From: Thermatribacter sp964570785
Lineage (GTDB): Bacteria; Atribacterota; Atribacteria; Atribacterales; Thermatribacteraceae
Length of the DNA stretch: 9,268 bases
Reading direction: 5' to 3'
Assembly: GCA_964570785.1 (NCBI GenBank)
Contig: CAZMZG010000061.1
Location: forward strand, 1-9,268
Shown here: one piece after another, positions 1-6,429 of the stretch
How the letters are laid out: each line of letters starts with the position of its first letter
Numbering within the stretch: position 1 is the stretch's first letter
Translations under genes and position numbers: made by a program
The notes under the pieces: generated by a model
What the model was told of the DNA's origin: nothing
The model's database searches: none
What the model saw: only the letters and a program-made list of their open reading frames with translations

Positions 1-83
1 TAGCTTTTCCGAAAAGTATACAAAAAACCTTATACAACCTTTTCTCCAACTCCATTACTTGATAAAACAAGGCTTCTTTGCTT

Positions 84-194
84 CTACGCTGCATCATTCA
101 ACGGGAAGTTTTTTATCCCAGAAAAACCTAAAAAGCCACAATAATCAGGAAACCAACAGTGGCATCTCTCACAAGCGAGCTCTTCCTTGTTCAT
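84..194 (-). CDS. Possible small Cys-rich protein, 36 codons
   Basis: This minus-strand frame runs from ATG at 194 to TAG at 84 and would encode 36 residues. Residues 8-19 hold four cysteines in the pattern C-x2-C-x-C-x5-C (C8, C11, C13, C19), which could bind metal but matches no family that I recognise. A GGAGG lies only one base before the ATG, closer than usual, which weakens the case. A near-consensus promoter (228-256) and a palindromic operator (212-230) lie just upstream in the right orientation and would give a 5' leader of about 27 bases. It could be a genuine small protein, a leader peptide, or a leftover of a decayed gene. Codon choice is unremarkable. Confidence 0.3.
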   Translation of the reverse strand: MNKEELACERCHCWFPDYCGFLGFSGIKNFPLNDAA

Positions 195-211
195 TCCTCC
201 AAACAATTCGC

Positions 212-230
212 AATCGATTTCAAATCGATT
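212..230. promoter_or_regulatory. Palindromic operator candidate
   Basis: AATCGATTTCAAATCGATT is a perfect inverted repeat with 9-base arms around one central base. It overlaps the end of the minus-strand -10 element (228-233) and the expected start of transcription near 221. That is a classic place for a repressor to bind. The regulator is unknown. Confidence 0.5.
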
Positions 231-256
231 ATAAACGAGGTACTTTTAATCGTCAA
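228..256 (-). promoter_or_regulatory. Minus-strand sigma-70-type promoter
   Basis: On the minus strand TTGACG (256-251) is followed after 17 bases by a perfect TATAAT (233-228). This is one of the two best promoter matches seen in the window. It would transcribe leftwards over the small frame at 84-194 and out of the window. Confidence 0.55.
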
Positions 257-426
257 TAGACGCATTGATCACAAAATTTATCCCGGAAATAACTCCGGTT
301 AGATCAGAAATCATGTTCCTGAAGCAAAGCTAAGATCTCAACTTCAACCGTTTCTGGCTCCAAAACCCTTACTGGTATCTCTCCCATTAGCAATCTTATT
401 TGTTTGACCAATTCCCTACAATTTTC
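246..426 (-). pseudogene. Possible frame-shifted gene remnant, family unknown
   Basis: Two adjoining minus-strand frames read like one protein tail broken by a frame change. The first is open from 426 (after a TGA at 427-429) to a TGA at 304 and contains an acidic amphipathic stretch (MGEIPVRVLEPETVEVEIL from an ATG at 387). The second, in the next frame, runs from ATG at 314 to TAA at 246 (MISDLTGVISGINFVINAS then IDD). They overlap by 11 bases. Neither has a convincing ribosome site. Either this is the decayed 3' end of a gene or it is two tiny coupled genes. I do not recognise the family, and chance protein-like sequence cannot be excluded. Confidence 0.3.
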
Positions 427-432
427 TCAAAT
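418..432. promoter_or_regulatory. Regulator site candidate upstream of the E1 promoter
   Basis: ACAATTTTCTCAAAT lies just upstream of the -35 element. It matches the site at 494-508 apart from a one-base shift in its T run, and it resembles both arms of the repeat before the SorC gene. Its start is 76 bases from the start of the downstream site, so the two bracket the promoter. The sequence is AT-rich, so chance similarity is possible. Confidence 0.35.
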
Positions 433-436
433 CCGC

Positions 437-464
437 TTGCTTTATTTAGTTAATCAAATATAAT
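437..464 (+). promoter_or_regulatory. Promoter of the E1 gene pair
   Basis: TTGCTT (437-442) is followed after 16 bases by a perfect TATAAT (459-464). Transcription would start near 471, leaving a leader of about 50 bases before the GTG at 523. GTAA and TTAC (465-468 and 474-477) form a small inverted repeat over the start point. Confidence 0.5.
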
Positions 465-493
465 GTAAACAGGTTACGTGAAAAATTAAATGA

Positions 494-508
494 ACAATTT
501 CTCAAAAT
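494..508. promoter_or_regulatory. Regulator site candidate in the E1 leader
   Basis: ACAATTTCTCAAAAT lies between the predicted transcription start and the ribosome site of E1 alpha. Read on the other strand as TTGAGAAATTGTTC (505-492), it matches 13 of 14 bases of the left repeat arm before the SorC regulator gene (TTGAGAAATTGTGC). A repressor bound here would block transcription of the E1 operon. Confidence 0.45.
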
Positions 509-522
509 AGGAGGAAGCCAGA

Positions 523-1482
523 GTGCTGGACCTTCAGCAAAAACTAAACCTTTATTATCAAATGTTGCTCATCCGCAATTTTGAAGAAAGCGCCGAAGAG
601 CTTTACATGGCTGGCAAGGTCTGGGGAACCTTTCACCTTTACGTGGGAGAGGAAGCCGTGGCAGTGGGAGCCTGCGCCGCGCTTCGTCCTGAAGATTACA
701 TCACCTCAACCCATAGAGGACATGGGCATTGTATTGCAAAAGGAGCAGACGTTAAAAAAATGATGGCTGAGCTGATGGGCAAAAAGACCGGTTACTGCCT
801 GGGGCTTGGAGGTTCTATGCACATCGCAGATCTTGAAAAAGGCAACCTGGGAGCCACGGGCATAGTGGGCTCAGCCATTCCCATTGCAGTTGGAGCAGCA
901 CTGGGTTGTAAGCTTCAGAAAAACGGAAGGGTAGTGCTTTGCTTTTTTGGTGATGGAGCTGCAAACACTGGGGCTTTTCACGAAGCAGTAAATATGGCAG
1001 CCATATTTAACTTACCGGTGGTTTTCATGTGTGAAAACAACATGTATGCCATGTCTTTTTCTGCCAAAAAAGCTTTTGCCATCGCTGATATTGCCGAGCG
1101 CGCTCAAGGGTATGGAATTCCTGGTGTAGTGGCTAACGGAAACGACGTGCTCGAGGTATACGAGATAACCAAAGAAGCAGTAGAAAGGGCCCGGAAGGGC
1201 GAAGGACCCACTCTTATAGAGGCCAAAACCTACCGCTTTAAAGGTCATTCCAAAAGCGACAAAAACGTATACCGTTCCAAAGAAGAGATTAAAGAATGGA
1301 TGCGCAGAGACCCTATTTTGCTTTTTGAAAAGCATCTCCTCGAAGAGGAAAAAGTTGACCCCCAAAAACTTCGGGAATTAAAACAAAAAGTCGAAAAAGA
1401 AATCGAGGAAGCCGTGGCTTTTGCTGAGGCAAGCGACGAATTGACTATAGAGGAAGCGAGGCGATTGGTTTATGTCGAATAG
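523..1482 (+). CDS. ThDP-dependent 2-oxoacid dehydrogenase E1, alpha subunit
   Basis: This is the alpha chain of a heterotetrameric E1 of the pyruvate/acetoin dehydrogenase type. With the beta chain it decarboxylates a 2-oxo acid on thiamine diphosphate. The GTG start at 523 lies 7 bases after AGGAGGA (509-515). The 319 residues are the normal length. HRGHG lies at 64-68 and GLGGSMH at 94-100. The ThDP/Mg motif runs from GDG (143-145) to ENN (171-173). The active-site loop YRFKGHSKSD (237-246, His242) is followed by YRSKEE. The last 11 bases overlap the beta gene, which implies coupled translation. The loop reads SDKNVYR where typical pyruvate dehydrogenases read SDPG..YR, so the true substrate (pyruvate, acetoin or another 2-oxo compound) is open. 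No E2 or E3 gene lies nearby. Confidence 0.93.
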   Translation: MLDLQQKLNLYYQMLLIRNFEESAEELYMAGKVWGTFHLYVGEEAVAVGACAALRPEDYITSTHRGHGHCIAKGADVKKMMAELMGKKTGYCLGLGGSMHIADLEKGNLGATGIVGSAIPIAVGAALGCKLQKNGRVVLCFFGDGAANTGAFHEAVNMAAIFNLPVVFMCENNMYAMSFSAKKAFAIADIAERAQGYGIPGVVANGNDVLEVYEITKEAVERARKGEGPTLIEAKTYRFKGHSKSDKNVYRSKEEIKEWMRRDPILLFEKHLLEEEKVDPQKLRELKQKVEKEIEEAVAFAEASDELTIEEARRLVYVE

Positions 1483-2452
1483 AATAATCACCTACGCAGA
1501 AGCTTTACGTGAGGCCATGCACGAGGAAATGCGCAATGACACCTCGGTGTTTCTCATTGGAGAAGACATCGGTATTTATGGGGGAGCCTTTGGGGTGACC
1601 CAGGGTTTGATTGAGGAATTTGGTCCCGAAAGGGTTATTGACACACCCATCTCCGAGGTAGCTATTGTCGGTGCCGCAGTTGGAGCTTCGCTCATTGGGA
1701 TGCGTCCGGTGGCAGAAATAATGTTTTTTGATTTCATGACTATCTGTTCTGACCAGCTGGTTAATCAGGCAGCAAAAATACGTTTTATGTTTGGAGGCAA
1801 AGCCCGAGTGCCTATCGTGGTGCGCTCACCAGCAGGGTCGGGAACAGGTGCAGCAGGACATCACTCGGGAAGTCTTGAATCCTGGTTTGCCCATGTCCCC
1901 GGCCTCAAAGCGGTAGCTCCAGCCACTCCCTATGATGCCAAGGGACTACTCAAATCATCTATCCGCGATGATAACCCAGTGGTTTTCGTAGAACACAAGT
2001 TGCTCTATCGCACTAAAGGACCAGTACCGGAAGAAGAATACCTGGTGCCTATTGGGAAAGCAGAAGTGAAAAGAGAGGGCAAAGACGTTTCCCTTATTGC
2101 TTACTCCATCATGACCCTGCGCAGCCTGGAAGCCGCGGAAATACTCGCCAAAGAAGGTATTGAAGCTGAAGTAGTTGATATTCGAAGTCTGCGGCCACTC
2201 GATGAGGAAACCATTCTCCAGTCGGTGAAAAAGACTAATCGGGCGGTGGTAATTTACGAACCCCCTCGCTTCGGGGGCTTTGGGGCTGAAGTAGCTTCTT
2301 TGATAACTGAAAAGGCCTTTGACTACCTGGACGCTCCAGTAGAGCGCCTGGGTGGGGAAGAAATGCCCCCTCCTTATAACCCACACCTGGAGCGAGAACT
2401 GGTGCCCCAGGTAGAGGATATTGTGGAAACGGCGAAAAGAATGTTTAGGTAA
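1472..2452 (+). CDS. ThDP-dependent 2-oxoacid dehydrogenase E1, beta subunit
   Basis: This is the partner of the upstream alpha chain and completes the E1 active site at the subunit interface. The 326 residues are full length. GEDIG (30-34) and the conserved PISE (59-62) are present; Glu62 is in the position that contacts the aminopyrimidine of ThDP. The stretch GHHSGSLESWFAHVPGLK (129-146) carries the usual active-site histidine region. The C-terminal transketolase-like domain has VDIRSLRPLD near 215-224. The ATG at 1472 lies inside the end of the alpha gene, and only a weak AGGAAG/GAGG precedes it, which fits translational coupling. Downstream come an inverted repeat and then the SorC regulator, where E2 and E3 genes would normally be. 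Confidence 0.93.
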   Translation: MSNRIITYAEALREAMHEEMRNDTSVFLIGEDIGIYGGAFGVTQGLIEEFGPERVIDTPISEVAIVGAAVGASLIGMRPVAEIMFFDFMTICSDQLVNQAAKIRFMFGGKARVPIVVRSPAGSGTGAAGHHSGSLESWFAHVPGLKAVAPATPYDAKGLLKSSIRDDNPVVFVEHKLLYRTKGPVPEEEYLVPIGKAEVKREGKDVSLIAYSIMTLRSLEAAEILAKEGIEAEVVDIRSLRPLDEETILQSVKKTNRAVVIYEPPRFGGFGAEVASLITEKAFDYLDAPVERLGGEEMPPPYNPHLERELVPQVEDIVETAKRMFR

Positions 2453-2460
2453 AATTAGAG

Positions 2461-2504
2461 TATTGAGAAATTGTGCGAATTGTGCCTTGCACAATCTCTT
2501 AATA
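2461..2504. promoter_or_regulatory. Imperfect inverted repeat, likely regulator operator
   Basis: The arms 2461-2476 (TATTGAGAAATTGTGC) and 2489-2504 (GCACAATCTCTTAATA) pair at 14 of 16 positions around a 12-base centre. A second ATTGTGC (2479-2485) lies 9 bases after the first (2470-2476), so the site has both inverted and direct repeats. There is no T run, so it is not a typical terminator. It sits directly before the SorC gene, and its arm sequence recurs near the E1 promoter. Autoregulation by the SorC protein is the simplest reading. Confidence 0.5.
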
Positions 2505-2535
2505 CATGATAAAAAGCAAGGAGGGGATGAATTCC

Positions 2536-3486
2536 ATGAGAAGAGGACCAGAACCGGAACTCATAGCCGAAATAGCAAAGCTTTATTACTACAATCAACT
2601 CACTCAGGAAAGAATCGCAGATCTTCTGGGCATCTCGCGTCAGAAAGTCTGCCGTCTTTTAAAAAAAGCCCTCGAGGATGGTATCGTTCAGATAAAAATC
2701 GTTGAACCGGAACAATCGGATAAAAAAATTGAAGAAGAACTGATAAAAAAGTTTGGTCTTGAAGAAGCAAAGGTAGTAAAGATCTTTCAAGATCGAAAAG
2801 ATCTTATCCTCAAAAGGATAGGGCAGGGTGCCGCCGCGTACCTGACAAATAGGGTGGAACCTTACCTTTCCATAGGTATTGCTTATGGAAAAACCCTGTA
2901 CGAAATGACCAACTTTCTTACTCCCCGCAAGATACCTGGCTTAAGGGTAATCCAGATCATGGGGGGGTATGGAAAGCTCAGCGGTGAAATTCTTTCCATC
3001 GAACTGGCTCAAAAAGTTGCTGAAGCTTTTGAGGGAGACGTTATACCCCTTTTTGCCCCAGCTTTTGCCAAGGATGCAAGAACTAAGAGAGCCATAGAAA
3101 GCGAAGACCGCATAAAAAGAGTGCTGGATCTGGGTAGGAAAGCAGATATGGCTCTGGTGGGCATCGGTGGTATCGGTCTTACTGCAACCCTGATTGATAC
3201 AGGGGAAATTAGCAAAGAAGAGAGGGAAGAGCTTATCCAGAAGGGCGCAGTGGGCAACATTTGCGGTAATTTCTTCGATAGAGAGGGAAACCCCGTTTTT
3301 TCGAGGGTGGATACCCGACGCATTGCGCTCACGCTTTCCGACCTGAAAAACATTTCCCGAGTAGTGGGCGTTGCCGGAGGAGAAGAAAAAATTGAAGCCA
3401 TTTACGGAGCGTTGCACGGTAAGCTGGTCAATGTCCTGATAACCGATGAGCTCACCGCAAAAGCTTTGCTTTCACGAAAAGGATGA
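2536..3486 (+). CDS. SorC/DeoR-type sugar-binding transcriptional regulator
   Basis: This SorC-family regulator has an N-terminal helix-turn-helix (about residues 21-42, containing QERIADLLGISRQKVCRLLK) and a sugar- or phosphosugar-binding effector domain over the rest. Family landmarks are SIGIAYGKTLYEM, DMALVGIGGIG and GAVGNICGNFFD. I place the start at ATG 2536 (316 residues) because AAGGAGGGG (2518-2526) is well spaced for it. ATG 2527 is too close to that site, and ATG 2506 lies upstream of it with no site of its own. The gene is flanked by the E1 pair and a 2-hydroxyacid dehydrogenase on the same strand and is preceded by a large inverted repeat. It probably regulates itself and the neighbouring operon in response to a phosphorylated intermediate. 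The effector cannot be named from sequence. Confidence 0.92.
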   Translation: MRRGPEPELIAEIAKLYYYNQLTQERIADLLGISRQKVCRLLKKALEDGIVQIKIVEPEQSDKKIEEELIKKFGLEEAKVVKIFQDRKDLILKRIGQGAAAYLTNRVEPYLSIGIAYGKTLYEMTNFLTPRKIPGLRVIQIMGGYGKLSGEILSIELAQKVAEAFEGDVIPLFAPAFAKDARTKRAIESEDRIKRVLDLGRKADMALVGIGGIGLTATLIDTGEISKEEREELIQKGAVGNICGNFFDREGNPVFSRVDTRRIALTLSDLKNISRVVGVAGGEEKIEAIYGALHGKLVNVLITDELTAKALLSRKG

Positions 3487-3692
3487 ATCTAAAACTGTAA
3501 CTTCGGTTCCCATAATTGAGAAGCCAAGCTTTATGAAAACTATCAACTGCTCCTTGCCGACAAGTCCTCGAGGACTGGTGTGCATGATATGTCCCGCAGC
3601 GCGGTTTTTTTCCTGCAAAAACTTTTCAACCCCGCCCAAAATAAACCCGCAAAAAGAGAGCATGCCAAAAGACCTTAAAAGGAGGATTCCCG
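3487..3692. other. 206-bp gap with palindrome and possible reverse frame
   Basis: The gap contains a perfect 14-bp palindrome AGTCCTCGAGGACT (3563-3576) and a short CCGC-AGC-GCGG stem followed by seven T (3594-3611), a weak terminator candidate for the SorC transcript. On the minus strand a frame stays open from 3702 to 3472 and reads rather like protein (for example GHIMHTSPRGLVGKEQLIVF), overlapping the SorC 3' end by 15 bases. It has no ribosome site on that strand and no family that I recognise, so I do not call it a gene. No clear promoter for the next gene was found. Confidence 0.4.
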
Positions 3693-4703
3693 ATGCAGGC
3701 AAAGCCCCGGGTTTTTGTAACCAGAAGGATCCCTGAAGAAGGGATTAATGTGGTAATGCAGTTTTGCGAAACAGAAGTAAGTGATTTTGATGGTGTTTTA
3801 CCACGAGATATACTTCTTGAAAGGGTCAAAGATAAAGATGGCATCCTTTGCTTGCTTACCGATACCATAGACAAAGAAGTGATGGATGCAGCCGGTTCAA
3901 ACCTCAGGGTAATTTCTAACTACGCCGTTGGTTTTAACAACATAGATGTAGGGGAAGCTACCAGGCGGGGCATTATGGTAACCAATACTCCCGGCGTCCT
4001 AACCGAAACCACTGCGGACCTTGCCTGGGCTCTCCTGATGAGCATTGCCCGACGAATTGTCGAAGCAGACAAATTTGTGAGAGCCGGAAAATTCAGAGGG
4101 TGGGAACCCCTACTGCTCCTTGGTACCGACGTGTACAGTGCCACTCTCGGCATCATTGGCTTTGGGAGGATAGGCCAGGCTATGGCTCGAAGAGCCTCCG
4201 GATTCCGAATGAAAGTGATATACCACGACTTGCAAAGAGTGCCCTTACAAGTAGAAGAAGAGCTCAGGGCTTCCTACCGAGCTCTCCCGGAACTGCTCAG
4301 TGAAGCTGACTTTGTAACCATCCACGTGCCGCTTACACCCCAAACCCACCACCTCATCGGAGAAAAAGAGCTGAAAATGATGAAAAAAGAAGCTTATCTC
4401 ATCAATACTGCAAGAGGACCCATTGTAGATGAGAAAGCTCTGGTCCTTGCTCTTCGAGAGGGATGGATCAGAGGAGCGGCATTGGATGTTTTTGAAAAAG
4501 AACCGGAAGTAGAACCCGAACTACTTAAGCTCGACAACGTAGTTCTGGCTCCACATATCGGTTCAGCAACCCACGCTACCCGTACCAAAATGGCCATAAT
4601 GGCTGCGGGAAACCTGGTGAAAGCGCTTCAGGGAGAGGTGCCTCCAAATCTGGTCAATCCGGAAGTACTTGAAAAAACAAAAATTAATAAAAACAAGGGG
4701 TGA
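3693..4703 (+). CDS. D-isomer-specific 2-hydroxyacid dehydrogenase (GyaR-like)
   Basis: This is a cytosolic NAD(P)H-dependent oxidoreductase that interconverts a 2-oxo acid and a D-2-hydroxy acid. The glyoxylate/hydroxypyruvate reductase group is the closest match by motif. The ATG at 3693 follows AAAAGGAGGA with good spacing; the protein has 336 residues, typical for the family. The Rossmann motif GFGRIG lies at 156-161. The catalytic set is complete: Arg241 in NTARGPIVDE, Glu270 in DVFEKEP and His288 in PHIGSAT. Substrate-loop residues NYAVGFNNID (76-85) fit GyaR-type enzymes. The gene is followed directly by the DUF1576 membrane gene, whose ribosome site lies in the last codons of this gene. 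Specificity (glyoxylate, hydroxypyruvate or another 2-oxo acid) is inferred only. Confidence 0.93.
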   Translation: MQAKPRVFVTRRIPEEGINVVMQFCETEVSDFDGVLPRDILLERVKDKDGILCLLTDTIDKEVMDAAGSNLRVISNYAVGFNNIDVGEATRRGIMVTNTPGVLTETTADLAWALLMSIARRIVEADKFVRAGKFRGWEPLLLLGTDVYSATLGIIGFGRIGQAMARRASGFRMKVIYHDLQRVPLQVEEELRASYRALPELLSEADFVTIHVPLTPQTHHLIGEKELKMMKKEAYLINTARGPIVDEKALVLALREGWIRGAALDVFEKEPEVEPELLKLDNVVLAPHIGSATHATRTKMAIMAAGNLVKALQGEVPPNLVNPEVLEKTKINKNKG

Positions 4704-4710
4704 CGGAGAG

Positions 4711-5982
4711 TTGAAAACGCCAAACCCAAAAAATCGGGAAATATGGATGCTTTTCCTTTACCTCAACGTGCTTCCTTTTTTAGCCCTACACGAAGAAAGT
4801 CCACCTGGCCTGATAACAGGCCTTCTTCGCATATTTTCTCATCCGGGAATCCTGGTCAGCGATTACTTTGGGATAGGGGGCACAGGTGCAGCGCTACTCA
4901 ACGCGTATTTAATTGGCATCATAGGGTGGGCACTCCTCTGGAAATTTGTGCCTCGGCTGCAAGGAGAGCACATCGCTGCCTGGTGCACCATGGTTGGCTT
5001 CGCCTTCTTCGGCAAAAATCTCCTTAACACTCTTCCCATTCTTTTCGGTTGTTATCTTTTCTCTTTTCTTTCCAAGAGGCATTTCTCGGAACTGGTAGCT
5101 GTGTCCATGTTTACCACCGCGCTTTCTCCAGTAGTCAGCTTGCTTATTTTCGACTGGCACGTAAGATTTGAAGTGGCCATCTTGGTGGGTGTTATGGTAG
5201 GTCTCGTGGTTCCGGCTCTGGCCAGACATCTCCACTTTTTACACCTTGGATACAATCTTTACAGTACTGGCTTTGCAGCAGGAATAGCCGGAGCAGTAGT
5301 CGCCTCCGTGATCCAGGGCATGGGCCGACCGATAGACCTTTTAACCGTCTGGACTGAGAACAAAAGCAATAGTCCAGGCATAATTCTGCTTTTCTTCCTG
5401 AGCTCATTCATTGTTATTGGCACCCTCAGTGAGCGTAACGCCTGGCGAAAGTGGAAAGAGATTTTGCTCTCCACGGGCAAAGTGCCTTCTGATTATTTCT
5501 CCTTCTCGCAGGGAGGCGCGCTTATCAATATGGGCTGGAGTGGATTAATGGCTCTTGCCTATCTTGCACTGCTTAAGGCACCGATAAACGGTCCTACATT
5601 GGGAGGCATACTAACTATAGTGGGGTTTGCAGCTTACGGCAAACACCCTCGTAATGCTTTGCCCATAATGTTCGGGGTTTTCCTGGGAACTCTGATAACT
5701 CACTGGCGAGCCGATCAACCCGGGCCATTGCTTGCAGCACTTTTTGGTTCAGCCTTAGCACCCATCGCAGGAGAGTTTGGAGTGCTGGTGGGTATGGTCT
5801 GTGGTTTTCTACACCTGTGCGTGGTAATGAACGTGGGGTGGTTACATGGGGGAATAAATCTCTATAATAACGGCTTTGCTGCAGGTTTTGTGGCAATTAT
5901 TATTGCCGGTATAGCTCAGGAGGTAAAGAGGATTAAAAAAGTTTCTTTTTCTACGCCTTTTTCCGACGACCATGTTCTGTAA
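4711..5982 (+). CDS. DUF1576-like polytopic membrane protein with internal duplication
   Basis: This protein is almost entirely hydrophobic, with roughly ten or more membrane segments, and has 423 residues from a TTG at 4711. AAGGGGTGA (4695-4703) sits 7 bases before this TTG and overlaps the upstream stop codon. A longer TTG start at 4669 is possible but adds only a lysine-rich tail and lacks a good ribosome site. Two halves repeat: SDYF at 50-53 and 260-263, GFAFFGKNLLNTLPILFG (96-113) against GFAAYGKHPRNALPIMFG (305-322), and GYNLYSTGFAAG (180-191) against GINLYNNGFAAG (381-392). I recall this two-repeat pattern from the DUF1576 family, whose function is unknown. Repeat architecture and position downstream of SorC and a hydroxyacid dehydrogenase suggest a transporter or channel for a small metabolite; this is inference. 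Confidence 0.88.
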   Translation: MKTPNPKNREIWMLFLYLNVLPFLALHEESPPGLITGLLRIFSHPGILVSDYFGIGGTGAALLNAYLIGIIGWALLWKFVPRLQGEHIAAWCTMVGFAFFGKNLLNTLPILFGCYLFSFLSKRHFSELVAVSMFTTALSPVVSLLIFDWHVRFEVAILVGVMVGLVVPALARHLHFLHLGYNLYSTGFAAGIAGAVVASVIQGMGRPIDLLTVWTENKSNSPGIILLFFLSSFIVIGTLSERNAWRKWKEILLSTGKVPSDYFSFSQGGALINMGWSGLMALAYLALLKAPINGPTLGGILTIVGFAAYGKHPRNALPIMFGVFLGTLITHWRADQPGPLLAALFGSALAPIAGEFGVLVGMVCGFLHLCVVMNVGWLHGGINLYNNGFAAGFVAIIIAGIAQEVKRIKKVSFSTPFSDDHVL

Positions 5983-6012
5983 AAAACGGGGGCCAGTGGA
6001 TAGCCGGCCCCC
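5981..6012 (-). terminator. Intrinsic terminator of the rbr-SOR operon
   Basis: GGGGGCC (5988-5994) and GGCCCCC (6006-6012) form a perfect 7-bp GC stem with an 11-base loop. On the minus strand the stem is followed by six T (5986-5981), a strong terminator for the superoxide reductase transcript. On the plus strand no T run follows, so it ends the DUF1576 transcript less well. The T run overlaps the DUF1576 stop codon. Confidence 0.88.
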
Positions 6013-6022
6013 TCAAATTAAG

Positions 6023-6418
6023 CTAATTCACAGTTATCTCCTTTGAACTCTGCCACAAACCATGGATGTTACAGTAAGAACTTGCAAAAAGCGTGCCCGA
6101 CTGACTCAATTTTAGGGAAAAACTAACTCTTGGCTCAGTATAAACCACCCCTTTATTGGGTCCTTCTGTAGACTCCCCATGAGCCTCGAAGTCAAACCTA
6201 CTCACAGCAAGAGGAAGCTTTGCTCCTTGAGGTAAAAAGAAAACTTCAATCCAGCGGATGTGATGCTCAGTGGCGTTGGGGTGAGGAACTTCTTTTCCAA
6301 CAGTTACCTCGAATTGTGCAACTTCGCCCGCTTTAACCTCTTGAGGACCTTCAATAACTGGAACATGTTTTTCCGATCTCCAGTCTGCACTCTGAAACAA
6401 ATCTCCAACGTTACTCAT
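6023..6418 (-). CDS. Superoxide reductase, 1Fe neelaredoxin type
   Basis: This cytosolic enzyme reduces superoxide to hydrogen peroxide without making oxygen, as expected in an anaerobe. The protein has 131 residues and lacks the N-terminal desulforedoxin domain, so it is the one-iron type. The square-pyramidal iron site is complete: His18 in EKHVP, His46 in PHPNATEHH, His52, Cys116 and His119 in SYCNIHG. Spacing agrees with the archaeal one-iron enzymes (16, 41, 47, 111, 114). Glu16 of the EKHVP motif is also present. The ATG at 6418 is preceded by GAGGAGGAG. The gene begins 11 bases after the rubrerythrin stop and is clearly in the same operon. The electron donor, usually rubredoxin, is not encoded here. 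Confidence 0.95.
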   Translation of the reverse strand: MSNVGDLFQSADWRSEKHVPVIEGPQEVKAGEVAQFEVTVGKEVPHPNATEHHIRWIEVFFLPQGAKLPLAVSRFDFEAHGESTEGPNKGVVYTEPRVSFSLKLSQSGTLFASSYCNIHGLWQSSKEITVN

Positions 6419-6429
6419 TTAACTCCTCC

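Larger units (their letters stand above)
1..522. other. Left intergenic region without a long gene
   Basis: No long open frame reads like a protein here. The only long plus-strand frame (59-259, TTG start) has no ribosome site and is the complement of a better minus-strand frame. The region holds, from left to right, a small palindrome CTTTTC-C-GAAAAG (4-16), a repeated TATACAA, a minus-strand 36-codon frame (84-194), a 19-bp palindrome under a minus-strand promoter (212-256), a minus-strand frame-shifted remnant (246-426), a plus-strand promoter (437-464) and two regulator-like sites (418-432 and 494-508). It therefore looks like a divergent control region with gene debris rather than empty sequence. 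Confidence 0.6.

Noticed and set aside
59..259. Plus-strand frame of 66 codons with a TTG start
   Set aside because: No ribosome site, odd composition, and it lies opposite a better minus-strand frame and promoter.
1955..2494. Long minus-strand frame across the E1 beta gene
   Set aside because: It lies antisense to a clear E1 beta gene, and its sequence has no family features.
2461..2504. Inverted repeat as terminator of the E1 operon
   Set aside because: The loop is large, the stem AT-rich, and no T run follows; the recurrence of its arms elsewhere favours an operator.
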